Shown piece after piece: positions 20,805-32,542 of a DNA stretch of 64,000 bases (its first letter is position 1; each line of letters begins with the position of its first letter). The notes below the pieces were generated by a model, which saw only the letters and a list, made by a program, of their open reading frames with translations, was not told where the DNA came from and made no database searches. Location: contig JAJKFL010000014.1 in NCBI GenBank assembly GCA_021186555.1, positions 28,350,033-28,414,032 on the forward strand, given 5' to 3'. The position numbers were made by a program, and so were the translations under genes. This stretch comes from Reticulitermes speratus (Eukaryota > Arthropoda > Insecta > Blattodea > Rhinotermitidae).

Positions 20805-21384
20805 TAAAATTTGACGCTGAAGTTGACATGTTGTCCACATTCGTGTTTAGCATGAAGATACCCGTGCCCAGACGTGGCTGTTGCGGACGTTGGGCACGCC
20901 TTCGCGCGTAAAGCACGCTTCGTATGTCCACAGACGTCTGTGTAAAACGAGCTCATCCACAATACGTTGATGTCGTAGGCATTCGCGAAATTTCATCTAT
21001 AGAGGACGTTCATCTTAAGACAGATATGCACTCCGCGAGTAGTGTTGTGAATGTAGTTGATCGTCCTGCAGCTCCTCGAAGATCGTTGGTTGGGATAGTC
21101 CCAATTGTTGTGTGATATCGCGTGAGCTTCTGCACAGCTGTCGTTTAACAGCTGCAATTATGGCATCTTCATTGGCTGGTGATGGGCGTTCAGCGTTCAC
21201 AAGTTCCGTAGATGTTACACTCTCTGCCTCACGCAGACTGCTCAAATCGTCGAAACACATTAGCGTCTGGGTGACGTCGACCAGGGTAACGTAGTGTGTA
21301 TTCCCGTGCACGAGTGCCAGCTTGTCTGTTATAGGCACTGTTGGTTAACAGCATGTCGCGGTATTCGTCGTGTGTGTATTTCAT
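20805..21384 (-). pseudogene. DUF4817-type transposase N-terminal relic
   Basis: The start at 21384 gives MKYTHDEYRDMLL, then GRRHPDANVFRRFEQ, a helix-turn-helix stretch typical of insect transposases annotated DUF4817. After frameshifts come TELVNAERPSPANEDAIIAA and SSRDITQQLGLSQP (second helix-turn-helix), then CEWLRHQ-like sequence and LWTYEACFTREGVPNVRNSH. The first catalytic aspartate of 'LWTDEACF' is tyrosine (20922-20924). Coding similarity ends at about 20805 (HVNFSV) at the foldback border. The second half of the catalytic domain is missing. Confidence 0.87.
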
Positions 21385-21399
21385 GGTCTTTCGATAACA

Positions 21400-22860
21400 C
21401 CTGAGTTCTGTCGTGCACCGTGTGTCTCGAGCGCACCTAAAAACGCGCTCTGTCATCAGAGAAGTGTGTTACCGGATTTTAAGGCGACGTTCATCTAAAA
21501 CACTAAACGTTGCAGGACGTAACAGTTTCGACTTGCTTCTTTTAACATGAAGTCACACTGTGAAGAGCGTGTGTACGAATTTACTTTCATCCTGTGTAGG
21601 TCCGTATATTGTACTCAAGCAGATCCTGTAAATCCCTGTAAATTTCCTTTCTCTTTTAGCTTCAGTAAGCATGTTTAACGGTTTATAGCTCAGTAGAACT
21701 ACTCGTATGTACGCACCTATTGTAAAATTAAGAAACTGAATTTTACCACAGATTGTATTTAATTTTCCTATGATTCTCACTGTAGCAGCGATTATTTCCC
21801 TAAGAAGCGTCAATCGATTGGCCATTATAGAGGAGACGGAGGGTGTTTACCGTGAGATGTGAATTTAATTTTTGTATACGATTTAGGTGAACGTCTGTCT
21901 TCAAAGGACTGAAACACTTCAGTTTTTTTTAGTATAATTGAAGCTATTTCGTACTGTACTGCTCGGGTCTCAACGCATGTTAATTACGTATACGTATTAG
22001 GCCAAAGTTAGATCTCGTTCTTTTTCTTTTACGGATCAGGCTCTCAGGAATTCAGAGTTAGCTTCTGGAATTATAAATCTTTTAAGACATTTGGTAGGAC
22101 TTTTTTTGGGATGGAAGGCTTAAGACTGTGGGCAGACCACCCTAAATTGAGTGTGAATCATCAATATGCTACGAAGGAAGACTCATTGTTTTGTACATAA
22201 TTAATTGCTGTATAGGCCTGCTCTTGTCACAGCGTGAATCGAGTGTAGTGAAGGCGAGGGTCTGCCCTTGCAGCATATCTTGTGGGCCAGCCTGTAATTA
22301 ATATTAATTGCAAGTGGTTTTGTGTTGGTGGATTTAGCCTCCAGTTACCAGTCGCCTGCTTCAACGTAATGTAGGGAAGGTGTCATTTTCGTCGCATTCC
22401 GCATTGAAAAGAACTGACGGTGAGCTAATTTTTGCGTAGGAGAGGATACGCGCTGTGTACTTACATATATTAAAATTGACACCACACCTAGCGGTATAAT
22501 TATATAACCATACACTTGTTAAATCTTTATGTCGCCGTAAATGGGTATAAGTGTTTAGTATTTTAAATTCAGAATTTAATAGCATTCAGCGTTGGTTCCG
22601 AAGACAGAGTAGGTGCTGCTGAGACGAGAAACAGGTTTGGTATGAGTTATTTCTAAGTGCAACCTTTGATTTGTTTATAATAAATTGATTATAACCATTC
22701 GATTAATATTTAAAACTAGCAGCGTGAGGCAGCTGTTCCTACGAGGAATACGACATGTGGGCATAAGGGAGTGGTGCAGAGGCAACTGAAAGACGCTCCG
22801 AGTACGGAACTGTCATATGAGAATGACGCAGAAATTCAGTTACCTTTATCCGTCTGTTAC
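21400..22860. other. No recognisable gene
   Basis: The start probably includes the 5' UTR of the transposon read leftward at 21384. After about 21560 nothing is recognised. Confidence 0.4.
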
Positions 22861-22884
22861 ATTCTGTTGAGATTTTTTTTTTTT

Positions 22885-22900
22885 GGGGGGGGGGGGGGGG
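22885..22900 (+). repeat. G16 homopolymer after a T tract
   Basis: Twelve Ts followed directly by sixteen Gs. Such a tract can form G-quadruplexes and is unstable in replication and hard to sequence, so its length is uncertain. Confidence 0.9.
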
Positions 22901-23123
22901 AGTTTCAGCCTTAAGTGTTTATATAATTAAAATAGCAGCTCGTGTTTTGGGCACCACAAAATTGAAGCCACGGAAGGAAGTTCCATGGATGGTGGAGTGA
23001 CGGACGTACCTCTTTTTTGTCTTCTGCTGTATTTCCATCCAGTCTCTACTGATCTATGTAAACTTTTCGTTTATCACGTAACTGTCACTACCAGCATTCG
23101 TGTGCAGGAAATGGCTAGACAAC

Positions 23124-23147
23124 GGGGGGGGGGGGGGGGGGGGGGGG
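23124..23147 (+). repeat. G24 homopolymer
   Basis: Twenty-four uninterrupted Gs, the longest homopolymer in the window and only about 220 bases from another G tract. Confidence 0.9.
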
Positions 23148-23149
23148 AA

Positions 23150-24600
23150 TGTGTGGAAGTAAATTGGAGAATGAAGGGTAGGTGAGGAGGTCGATCCAGG
23201 GGACTTTTCTGTGACCTTGGTGTAGTTGCAGATAATTTGGCTATGCAACGTTGATCTTAACCAGATGGCCTCGTATATTATCTCACGTGCATCATCAGAA
23301 TACAGTGCAGTCTGGAAGACTGGGATTCTGTTCTGATTTTGGACAGTTAAAATAGTAGCTGTATTTTTATGGCCTTAACATTGTCCCTCTCTTGAATCTA
23401 AGAGTCCTTTGTTTCGCTGTATTTTCGTCCTTTATTTCTCTCTTTACTTGCTTCTAGCACTCTTCTTTTTTCTGTTTTTATTTATGTCTGTGCTTGCACT
23501 ATCACTTCTTTGTATATCAGCCTTTCTTTCCTTCTTCCTGTTTCTGTGTTTCGCTTTTTATTTTCTGACTGTCGGTGCTGCTTACTTTATTTTATGTTTC
23601 TTTCATTACTTTTTCTTTAATATCTGTGTCCTCTTCGTGTGTGTATGCGTGTGCTTTGCTTCCGTAACTGTTACCCCTTTTTCCGTGTTTGTCTTTTTTC
23701 GTCCTTTTTTTGTTCTGTTGGTTTACGTTAATGTCGCCTATTCTTTCGAAGGGCTGGAGATTGTTATGAATCAGTTGAAAGGATCGGGGATGTAACCCAA
23801 CGACTGTAATTCGATGTATCAGCTTTTAGGATTCCATGTCCTTCCTCTTGTCCTTGTAGACAGGCCTACGTTCTGTTCGGTCGGTGAACCACGAGCGTAG
23901 TCTTGTATGCCGGGCACGGACATGACGTCTTTTCGTGCACAGCAGGACGCCGATCAACTTCCGTCGGCAGGAGGAGCTGGTAACTGCATGGGGCTTCGGG
24001 AATTATAATGAAACTTAAAATGTTTAAATATGAATTGCAAATGAATTATAACCATGAGCCACACTGCCATCATCTGTCCTTCATCAATCAAGACAGGTTT
24101 TAAAGTGATCGTGGCGATTATGCCATCTTGACACGTAGCGTTTAAATATCGACGTCATTGTGAGGTCCGTCCATCCGTTTGCTTTATCTCAGAAACTGCT
24201 TTGCGGATTTCGAATAAATTTTGTATTCGGGAATGGAAGACTGTGGGGCGAATTTAGTCTGCTCTGTATTGTTTAGTATAGTGCCTACTTTGTATGATGT
24301 TTAAATCGATTTTTATCGATTCTGTCCGATACCGCCTATGGTACAGCAAAGTTATGCACGAACAAAATTTGTTTTGTGTGTTATTGAGATCTACAGCTTT
24401 TGTCTGCACTATTTTTCAGTGTCATATAGTGTACTTGTAGAGAACTAAGTTATGTATTCGTCTTACAACAAAAACTTTATGCCTCCAGTAGAATAACGTA
24501 AAGACCAGTGACGTATAAAACTCGGGAAACAACCAGCGCTCCTGAAAAATGTCATACAGATATGTTAGGAGATGGGGTTTCATGTCAAGCACTCCCAACA
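23150..24600. other. No recognisable gene; pyrimidine-rich block
   Basis: At 23405-23740 the + strand is strongly T/C-rich and gives a 128-codon hydrophobic frame that I regard as composition-driven. At 24165-24260 'cagaaactgctttgcggatt' resembles common insect interspersed repeats. Nothing else is recognised. Confidence 0.4.
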
Positions 24601-24628
24601 AGCAGACCGTGTCTTGAATTGCTAGAAA

Positions 24629-24667
24629 CTGACGATGAAAGCACTACGATCCTTCGAAACGTCCGTA
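24629..24667 (+). other. Degenerate hammerhead-like motif
   Basis: Core CTGACGA, T, a weak stem (GAAAG/CCTTC, one mismatch), GAAAC (24656-24660), GTCC, GTA. The order fits the recurrent motif, but the flanks do not pair as stem I, so this copy is probably dead. A (cactgtg)n run follows at about 24690. Confidence 0.3.
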
Positions 24668-24948
24668 CATATTTGCAGGCGACACTTTGCACTGTGCACT
24701 GTGCACTGTGCCAGAAGACTTCAGCAGCACCGCTGCGAGAAACTCAGGTCTCGATTATGTAAGACTGTATTTAAAAACCAGAAGGTTTTTGTATTTGGAC
24801 TGAGTGGATTTACGAAGGTAATAATAAAAAGGAAAAGCACTAGCGTACAGTATGTCTAAAACTGTACAAAAGTGTTGATAAAGAAAAATGTACGATGGAG
24901 CTTCCGGTAGTCTACATGGAAATGGGATTCACAGTTGAAAAATTGCTA

Positions 24949-24950
<2 letters not shown>

Positions 24951-24976
<26 letters not shown>
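24951..24976. repeat. (TG)n microsatellite
   Basis: A simple dinucleotide run. Confidence 0.95.
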
Positions 24977-24980
<4 letters not shown>

Positions 24981-25186
24981 ACAGTGTGTTCTAATGTCGT
25001 GCAGTTTGACACAGTTCGACCTGGTTGTGGAAACAGCCTTCCTGTGCCTGTTGCTCAGTCGGACACGATTAAGATTCTGTAGTACTCGGAAGGGGAAACG
25101 CGTACAAGAAAGTAGGGTAATGGTTGCTTGGAGTAACGGCGATGTCACTGCTAGCGTCTGCTGCAGCACTGCACTGAGACGGAGGT

Positions 25187-25456
25187 CCCCTCCCCCCCCC
25201 CATGGCTCGACAGCCCTATATGGGCCTGGGCCTCCTCGTTTCGTCGAGGTTTCATGATCACACACATTTGAGACACACCACAGTCGGTAGGACTCCTCTG
25301 GACGAGGGACCAGCTCGTCGCAGAGACCTCTACCTGACAACACACAACACTCACAAGAGACAGACATCCATGCCCCCGGTGGAATTCGAACCCACGATCC
25401 TAGTAAGCGAGCGGCCGAAGACCCACGCCTTAGACCGCACGGCCACTGGGATCGGC
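25187..25456 (-). mobile_element. SINE family D, target duplication
   Basis: On the minus strand: tRNA-like head 'gtggccgtgcggtctaagg', B-box 'gggttcgaattcc', body 'gtctcttgtgagtgttgtg' and 'caggtagaggtctctgcgac', and 3' end 'ggcccatatagggctgtcg'. The 11-bp duplication gagacggaggt lies at 25176-25186 and 25457-25467. Its head faces the head of the next SINE. Confidence 0.92.
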
Positions 25457-25557
25457 GAGACGGAGGTTTGCTGTACAATTTTGTTTCTGCTGTTATGTAA
25501 CTTATACGATTTTGTTAAGTGTAAATTTGCTCTCCCCCGGGGGCAGACGCCGATCCT

Positions 25558-25813
25558 AGTGGCCGCACGGTCTAAGGCGTGGGTCTGCGTCCGCTCTCTT
25601 GCAGGGATTACGGGTTCGAATCCCGCTGGGGGCATAGATGCCTGTCTCTTGTGAGTGTTGTGTGTTGTCAGGTAGAGGTCTGTGCGACGGGCCGATGACT
25701 CGTCCAGGAGAGTCCTACGGAGTGTGGTGTGTCTTGAGTGTGATCGAGGGACCTCATAGGGGAGGCCTAGGCCCACTAGGTCTGTCGAGCCATGAGGGGG
25801 GAAAAAAAGCAAA
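25558..25813 (+). mobile_element. SINE family D, plus-strand copy
   Basis: Head 'gtggccgcacggtctaaggc', B-box 'gggttcgaatcccg', body 'gtctcttgtgagtgttgtg', 3' end 'ggcccactaggtctgtcg' and an A-rich tail. With the previous copy it makes a head-to-head inverted pair about 100 bp apart, which explains the long 188- and 153-codon frames that cross the region. Confidence 0.92.
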
Positions 25814-26077
25814 AAAAAATCCTGTATATTTATGTTGCTATGTCCTATATTTCAACTTTTTAAATATTCGGCTGATTTTCACAACGTTTTATGTGGACGT
25901 TATACCACTGGGGGCCACCCAACCGCTATATTTTTAATTTCCTGCAATCGGTAATGGTAACATGGCAGACGCGCGAACTTGTGAAGCAGTGGCGACACGA
26001 GCGATATTTTAGAATTGTAAAATGTTTATGGCAATAGATATTGAAAAAATATATAATTCTCAGAGGCAGTGTATATT

Positions 26078-26264
26078 CAGAATGTGTAATACCAACAGCG
26101 CATGATATACGAATATATGCAGAATGTTGAGTGCCAACAGCGCATGATATACGAGTATATGCAGAATGTTGAGTGCCAACAGCGCATGATATACGAGTAT
26201 ATGCAGAATGTGGAGTGCCAACAGCGCATGATATACGAGTATATGCAGAATGTGGAGTGCCAAC
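26078..26264. repeat. 42-bp tandem repeat, about 4.5 copies
   Basis: The word caacagcgcatgatatacga starts at 26093, 26135, 26177 and 26219, an exact 42-base spacing. Copies differ at only a few positions, so the array is young. Since 42 is 14 codons, the minus strand stays open as a repeated peptide (HSAYTRISCAVGT), which I regard as a by-product. Confidence 0.95.
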
Positions 26265-26269
26265 ATTAG

Positions 26270-27065
26270 GGCCCATGCGAAAGACGTGTTAATATAGGCC
26301 TGCTCGTACTTACACACCATGTATGGCATACTGCTTGTACGGTAAGTCATTAACATGGTGACGGTTTGAGACAGTTGAATTATATGTAACGTATATTAAT
26401 CTGAACTTAAGTAATAAGTTATACACAGAAATAAAATAAAATAGCAATACTTACAACTATATGCCTCTGCATTGGGACGGTAGCTTGTATGAGTTCTGCA
26501 TGGAAATCCTTGTTTTGTGAGAGTTCGTGGGCTACATGTTGCCTGCAGCCTCATGTACTACACACCTTAGTATGAACCTTCAGTTAATTCAGCATCACTG
26601 TTCCGCTTAGACTGCAGTTTCATTTCATTTCTTTGTGGGCGATTTTTTGGACACTGTCCATTGTCTGGATACAATAAAACTGTAGGCATTGCCACGATGA
26701 ATTACACTACTGGTGTTCATTGTTGTGTTTGTTACTGTATTTCATTTTATTTCGTATTCCGTTTAGAGTATATTTTCTTTTTTTTTTTTTCCTCGTCAGT
26801 CTCTTTGCTCTGTTTGTCTGTGCATTTGTCGAGTCTTATTTATTTCTTATTTATGCTTTTAATCTTTAACGTAAGGTTGTTACCATGCGTACTACCTGAT
26901 GTAGCATTCAGAAGTCCGTACATTTTGTGCGCTGAAAGTGAATGTATTTGTGTGTTTCGTGTAATTCTCGGAGTGAACAGCGACTATTTCTATAAACAGC
27001 ATGTCACGGGCCAGGGTGTGTTTTCCGTGAGGTAGGAACTGATTGTAATTATCTAGATGAACGTC
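26270..27065. other. No recognisable gene
   Basis: Includes a T-rich block at about 26740-26870 giving a 124-codon hydrophobic frame without support. Confidence 0.4.
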
Positions 27066-27071
27066 AAGCTT

Positions 27072-27290
27072 AAAACAAGACAGGCAATATGCGTATAAGT
27101 GTAACGCCCGTTTGTGTAACCACTGTTGCTGTGGAAAAGCAGTAAGTATTACATATTCTGAGTGTGTGTGTCTGTAGCCTTAGTTATCCAGCATGAAAAG
27201 AGCATGCGCCGTATTATATTGTTATTTGTGGCCTGTCCGGATGTGCTATATTTTATGTTCAATAAATTTTGTCCGAAAATCGTGCCGTTT
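27072..27290 (+). repeat. Unclassified dispersed repeat F, 5' part
   Basis: Shares 'caagacaggcaatatgcgta', 'gtaaccactgttgctgtgg', 'agccttagttatccagcatg', 'gcatgcgccgtattat' and 'tgtggcctgtccgg' with longer copies at 43885-44417 and 57151-57700. Truncated at its 3' side. Confidence 0.8.
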
Positions 27291-27299
27291 CGTGGTGTA

Positions 27300-27915
27300 T
27301 AAGCATGTCGTGATAGTAATGAATTGAGTACCACGGTCTCAGAAGATCGATTAATTAATGACGTCAGATGAAAGCTTGCTGGTCCAGGGGCTGTGACGTC
27401 ACGGGCTGAAATGAGTCATGTAATCTAAAGTGGAATTAATGCAGGAGGCTAGAGTTAAGGGGGAGGTCTATTGAACCAAGGTTGTGTGCTCGACGCTTGG
27501 TAGGTTTCCGTAAGCTTACATTCGCCTAGTGCATTAGAAAGTTCGCGGTGACTCAGTGCGATACATAATGACGGCAGCATTACTGTCTACACACATCCTA
27601 CGGCGATAAAACTTTCCTGAGCTCCTCACTGTGATTAAGGGGTCACACACTGCTTTATCACATCCTTCCCCATCCTTCTCGCCCTTATTGCTAACACCCA
27701 ACGCAGGAGTCGACGACGTTTTCCTGTGTTACCCAATTTTTTAAAATAAATTTAAAAGTGGAACACTTTATGCGTGCCAAAACTTTTCTCGAATTTGTAA
27801 ATTGATCTTATTCCGTGACCAGAACGTATATCAGGCAAGTAGATACAGCCTACTTTCAAATCCGAAACGGATGTAATATTGCAGGCTGCTATAACTAGAA
27901 CTAATTTCGGGGAGT
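27300..27915. other. No recognisable gene
   Basis: Nothing recognised. Confidence 0.4.
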
Positions 27916-27927
27916 GCATAAACCTGT

Positions 27928-28159
27928 GCGGCCCTTCGCTTGCTGGGATTGCGGGTTCGAATTCCGCCGGGGGGATGGATGTCGGTGTCTTGTGAGTGTT
28001 GTGTTGCCAGGTAGAGGTCTCTGCGTCGGGCTGATCACTTGTCCAGAGGAGTTCTACCGAGTGTAGTGTGTCTAAAAAGTGTGATCGTGAAGCCTCGATA
28101 ATGAGGAGGCACTGGCCCACTAGGGGCTTTTGCGCCATGGGGGAAAAATGTGTACATGT
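27928..28159 (+). mobile_element. SINE family D, 5'-truncated, target duplication
   Basis: Begins within the tRNA-like head, just before B-box 'gggttcgaattcc'. The body and 3' end are as in family D ('ggcccactaggggc', then a short A run). The exact 10-bp duplication ataaacctgt lies at 27918-27927 and 28160-28169, so it inserted already truncated. Confidence 0.9.
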
Positions 28160-28164
28160 ATAAA

Positions 28165-28600
28165 CCTGTACAGTATTATTGCATTACAGCCAAACAGTAA
28201 GAGGGAACTGTATTTATAACGAGTGTTAGTTTCTAGGAACAACAAGTATGCGGATGGCTTGACTGTATTCTTTTTATTTCCTGCTTCTTTTGTCGTCATT
28301 CTTCTTCTTACTCAAAATCATATTTTAATATATACATTTTTTCTTTTTCTTCCCATGTTTTTGTCTTCCGTCTCCTGTATTATTCTGCCTGCTCCAAGTC
28401 TTAATATTTGTCATGCGTCTGTATTTGTTTTTGGTTTTGACCTTTCTCTCTACTTTCTCATGAAGTTATCATTGTCATGTCTCTGTTTTCTTGCGTATCT
28501 TTTGTTTTATGCTTGTGCCTTTTGGCGCGTTTAACGAAAGAAAAAATAAAGACGAGTCGAAACCACGCGCGTCCGTCTATCTGTGACTTAGCTTCAGCAA
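28165..28600. other. No recognisable gene; pyrimidine-rich block
   Basis: 28265-28510 is T-rich and gives a 103-codon hydrophobic frame that is compositional. Confidence 0.4.
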
Positions 28601-28619
28601 CGAAACGGTTTGTCGGATT

Positions 28620-29135
28620 TTCATGAAATTTGGTACAGGAGTTTATTGCTAAAGGCTGACGAGCAGGCTTCATTTTCGTGGAAGTCGTCTCACTGACAGC
28701 CGGTACCTTACTTGGGGGGTGTAAATGGTTTCTACCTGTGCTTTCCGTACTTCTTGACCGAGCTGCGTGAAACCTCATGTAGAAAATCTCCACGTAATTC
28801 CACTGAGTAGTTACGAGTTTCATGAAAATCCTTACAGGGAAAGCCATACTTGACGTAAGATCGCCAGTGGAATTTTGCCCATATTTTGTACATTTTTAGC
28901 CGAGCTGGATCGGATTCTGTAAGGGAGATGTTCACAAAAGCGTGCGTTTCGTAAAAATCGGCGCAGTGAAAGCCGTATGAGCGTCAGTGAATTTCTATCC
29001 GTACTTTCCACATTTATTGTCCGATTTGGGAGAAATTTGGTGTAAGAGATCTGTACATAATGCTGTTGAGCATTTATGAGTTTTGTGGAAATCGGCGCAG
29101 GGAAGGCAGTGCGTTTCCTATGCGCGTAATTGAAA
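28620..29135. repeat. Diverged tandem repeat, about 135-bp period, about 4 units
   Basis: Units share 'gccgagctg..tgaaa', a 'gagttttgtgaaaatc'-like stretch, 'cagggaaagccatac' and 'ttgcccatattttgtacatt'. Equivalent blocks start near 28620, 28745, 28880 and 29010. The divergence suggests an old duplication. No coding family is recognised. Confidence 0.65.
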
Positions 29136-29512
29136 TTACGTTCATGCACTAGCAATGAAACGGAATTACATTTTAAAAGTAAAGAACGCCTTTGTAGAGT
29201 CTGTACTACGTCACGGAGTACGTCACTTGCAGTCTTGATCTTATATTCTTTTTGACTGCAAATTTCACTGCTTCCCTGTTTAAGAAGTGAGCGCTAAAAC
29301 AGTAAACGGAGACGTATACATTCGGTGCAATACCGGATTCAAACTCTTGCATTCCAAGAATGCCTGACCTACAATCTCCAGCAACCATATTTTGGGAGGA
29401 ACTGACTGATGTAGCGGACCGCATGTTCTCACTGTCTGCCTGCAGCGTATTTCCATCGGCAGTTCTAAAGTCCTAGAAATTGCATACCCAAGCCTTCCCC
29501 CCTCCCCTCCCC

Positions 29513-29517
29513 ATACA

Positions 29518-29554
<37 letters not shown>
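29513..29554. repeat. (CA)n microsatellite
   Basis: Mostly uninterrupted CA, with two TA variants near its start. Confidence 0.95.
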
Positions 29555-29556
<2 letters not shown>

Positions 29557-29992
29557 TCACCACTCACTTAATTTGCTGAGTGGTTGGAACTGCCGTCATC
29601 TGGCGATTGAGTCTTTCAATATTTGTAACAAGAACAAAACATAACTGCACTTGAGTTATTACTGTAATTGAGTCAGGTCTTTGTTTTATTGCGTTTCGAC
29701 AACTGTTATTTGAGTTGAGACTTTCACAGATGCGATACATCGGTTATACATTTTCACCCTCCTTGATCAAGTAATTTTGAATTGACTGATGGTTGTTGTT
29801 ATTAGCTTAGGTTTGCTTAACGAAGTCGTTTCAATTGCAGTGGTTGCTTACGCGTCGGATGGTCTGTGAATTTCGTCGTAAATGGTGAGAAGTTGAGGAT
29901 TTGTAAAGAAGTGGTCATGGCCTGTTTTATTGTGATCTCCAGGTATTCTAAGAAGAGTCTGATAAAAACTACGATAAATTTTAACTGGGTAG

Positions 29993-30370
29993 GAAATGTG
30001 CGTATAACGTAACATTGCGGCCCCTTCGTGTAACCATTGCTGCAGTGGAAACGCAACAATGCGTTTTGTCTCTTGTTGAGCTACATGTCACTGTCAACAA
30101 ATAAAAACATTGACTTGCTCAGAAATGCTTTCACAGCAGATATATGTCGCCGGCAACAACAGAACGTCCGTAGGTATTCACGTGAAGTGTCCGATATTTT
30201 TGTCCGACTTTAACCAAAGTTGGCGTTTCTGGACAGGCTTTCATAAAAGTCCCCAATATCAAGTTTCACGGAAACTTGTTCAGTGGGAGCCGAGATGATG
30301 CATGCGAACAGACTGACATGACGAAGTTAATAGGCCCTTGTCGCGACTATGCGAACGCGCCTAAAAGTAA
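29993..30370 (+). repeat. Unclassified dispersed repeat F, diverged copy
   Basis: Matches F at 'tgtgcgtataa', 'gtgtaaccattgctgcagtgg', 'gtgggagccgag', 'agactgacatgacgaag' and 'gcgaacgcgcctaaaa'. The middle has been replaced or deleted. Confidence 0.65.
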
Positions 30371-30929
30371 GCTGGAGTATCCCGAACAGAAATACAGAGG
30401 AGGGTAACCACGTGAAGCTCGTAATTTATAACGGGCACGTTTTGTGTCCGCCTGAAGAAAGATGCTAATTGAGATACTTAGAATACAAGTAGCTTTATGT
30501 TCTCACATTGTCCGAATCGTTTTCCAACCCCTTTGTCTCTCAGAAAATACCTAACAAATTAGCTTCAAAAATGTCACCATCATTTGCACACTGTGACTTC
30601 TGAACACAGAATAAACGTTTGTAACTTCTCGGCACTGAAAAGAGAAGCGGAAACCACCACGTGCTTTGCGGACATCAGTAGCTTATTAAGATACTGTTAT
30701 GAACACTTCAAAATTGTTTGGCCGTCCGAGAACACTTCCAGTAACAGCAAGGCGTCCGCGTCATGTGGTTGACAAAATTAGGGGTTAAATTGTTACTGTT
30801 GCACTAGCATACTCGGATTGTGGTCGTCTGCGTTACGGTATCTTACAGAGTCCTATGAAACTATAATGTGTCGCGAGGTCTATTTACCGACGCTGTCAAT
30901 AGCGTTGGTGGTATATGAATTAAATGTGA

Positions 30930-31098
30930 GTATGGAGCATTGGTGGAATGTTGCTGACAGGGCAAAACCGCGGTTTTTGGAGAAGAACCTGTCCCGCTGT
31001 CACTCTGTCCAGCACAAATCCCACGCAGAGTGGCCTGGGATTGAACCCTGGCCTGTCCTGTGAGAGGCCGGCCACTAACGGGGCCGTGGCACAGGTCG
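30930..31098 (-). mobile_element. SINE family C, old partial copy
   Basis: On the minus strand: 'gggatttgtgctggacagag', 'gacaggttcttctcc', 'caccaatgctccat' and a weakened head with B-box 'gggttcaatccc'. The tail is missing. Confidence 0.8.
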
Positions 31099-31099
31099 C

Positions 31100-32180
31100 A
31101 AGGTGTCATGACCCGGATGACCGCAGTGTACGTTTTAGCCCCGCCCTTCATTTAAGAGGATGGCGTTACGTAAGTAAAAGTGACACGTGTGGCTGGTTTC
31201 GAAGACATCGTAAAATGGAATCGTAGCGGGCCATCTTAATTTTGACAGAAATGTTTAGAAACGATCGAATTGTTACGAATATCTCAAACCATAAACAAAT
31301 TAACGTTATTAATTTTTACAACGTAAATTATTTGTTCTTTAAAAAGGTTAAACATTTTAAAAACAATATACATTCCGAGAATTTTAATAAATTTATTTTA
31401 TTTTCCAGGTTCAATAATTACATTTATAACAGTTTCCTGTTGACATTTCAGTGGGCTGTGTAGCACTTCATAATGAAGTCTGTATAGATTCTTATCTGCA
31501 TGCACATCTAAGTAGGCCTTATAGGTCTGTATTTAGTATATAAGCTGGGTTTTACGTTACCAGTGTAATCTGAAAATCATATTTATCAGTGAAATGACGA
31601 TATTGGCCTATGTAATTCTTTGTTGTATCAGTCGATATCTGTAATGCGATAAGATACTGATGAAAGATGCTCAATATTTGTGCATAGCGATAAGGTTCAT
31701 TGTTTCTCTTTCCTTTTATTTCATTCTTACATGAAATGCAAGTGTCATAGTTACATCTGGCGTGATAATGAATCCAGCCCCCTTCTGCTTCAGCATTCAA
31801 CGCTTCGAGTCTTGCCCTCCACGGACTCTTGAGGCGCACTGATAAGTGCATTGCATTAGTGTACGTTAAAATCCAAACTTAGGCATACAATAATTAAAAT
31901 TAAGAAATTTGCATTCACGCCTTCTTATCTGTTCCCCCACAAAAAAAGAAGAGTTGTAGGGTAAAGCTTAGTCTCCTGGGACGTGACGCCGTGTATTTTG
32001 GTACATAGGTCTTCATCTATACGATATAACAGTAAGCGGCGTCTGGAAGGGACGTCCAGATATGAAGACTTGGTGGGGATAGAAGCAAGCAAATTGGAGA
32101 CGGCGATTCTAGGAAGGGAGAACAGGCGAGAAATGGTTTTGAGGGCGAAAAGAGGCGAGAAGAAGAATTAACAGAATAAC
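31100..32180. other. No recognisable gene
   Basis: Short unsupported frames only. Confidence 0.4.
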
Positions 32181-32189
32181 CCGATGGAG

Positions 32190-32265
32190 CAGTGTCCTAA
32201 GAGAGACGCTAGTCAAGGAATTCCCCGCATTTAAAGGAGCCCGAAAGCTCTTTCCCATATTAAGA
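32190..32265 (-). mobile_element. LINE 3' UTR scrap
   Basis: The inverse of 'agtcaaggaattccccgcat' followed by 'ggagcccgaaagctct' matches the 3' UTR of the LINE family at 33285-33620. Only the tail is present. Confidence 0.55.
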
Positions 32266-32542
32266 GTCTTGCAGTTGTTTTGTACCAGACTAATCCATTA
32301 TTTTAAAGCCCTCCTCACTCCAAAAGAGTAAATAAAACTGTGTGTACGTGTAAACCGCTGTGGTCATAAACGTTTCATAGAATGTGCTAAATGAGTGGTT
32401 TTGTGGTTGTTAGTCATTTCTGATATTCTGGAAGCTTCGATTCTCGATCCAGAGCGATCTCACTTGACTGAGAATTGTGGCTTTTACCAAGTCCGTCCAG
32501 GAATTTGCTGATGTGTCATAAAATATTAACAGTTATAATTTT

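Noticed and set aside
23405-23795. 128-codon hydrophobic 'membrane protein'
   Set aside because: The + strand is a T/C-rich low-complexity block; Phe/Leu/Ser/Cys runs follow from composition. The same applies to 26661-27035 and 28223-28534.
24912-25478. 188-codon minus frame, and the 150/153-codon frames next to it
   Set aside because: They read through two inverted family D SINEs; the peptides are SINE translations.
26078-26264. CRISPR array
   Set aside because: Units are contiguous, with no unique spacers and no cas genes, in an insect-like sequence. The 62612-63393 array is rejected for the same reason.
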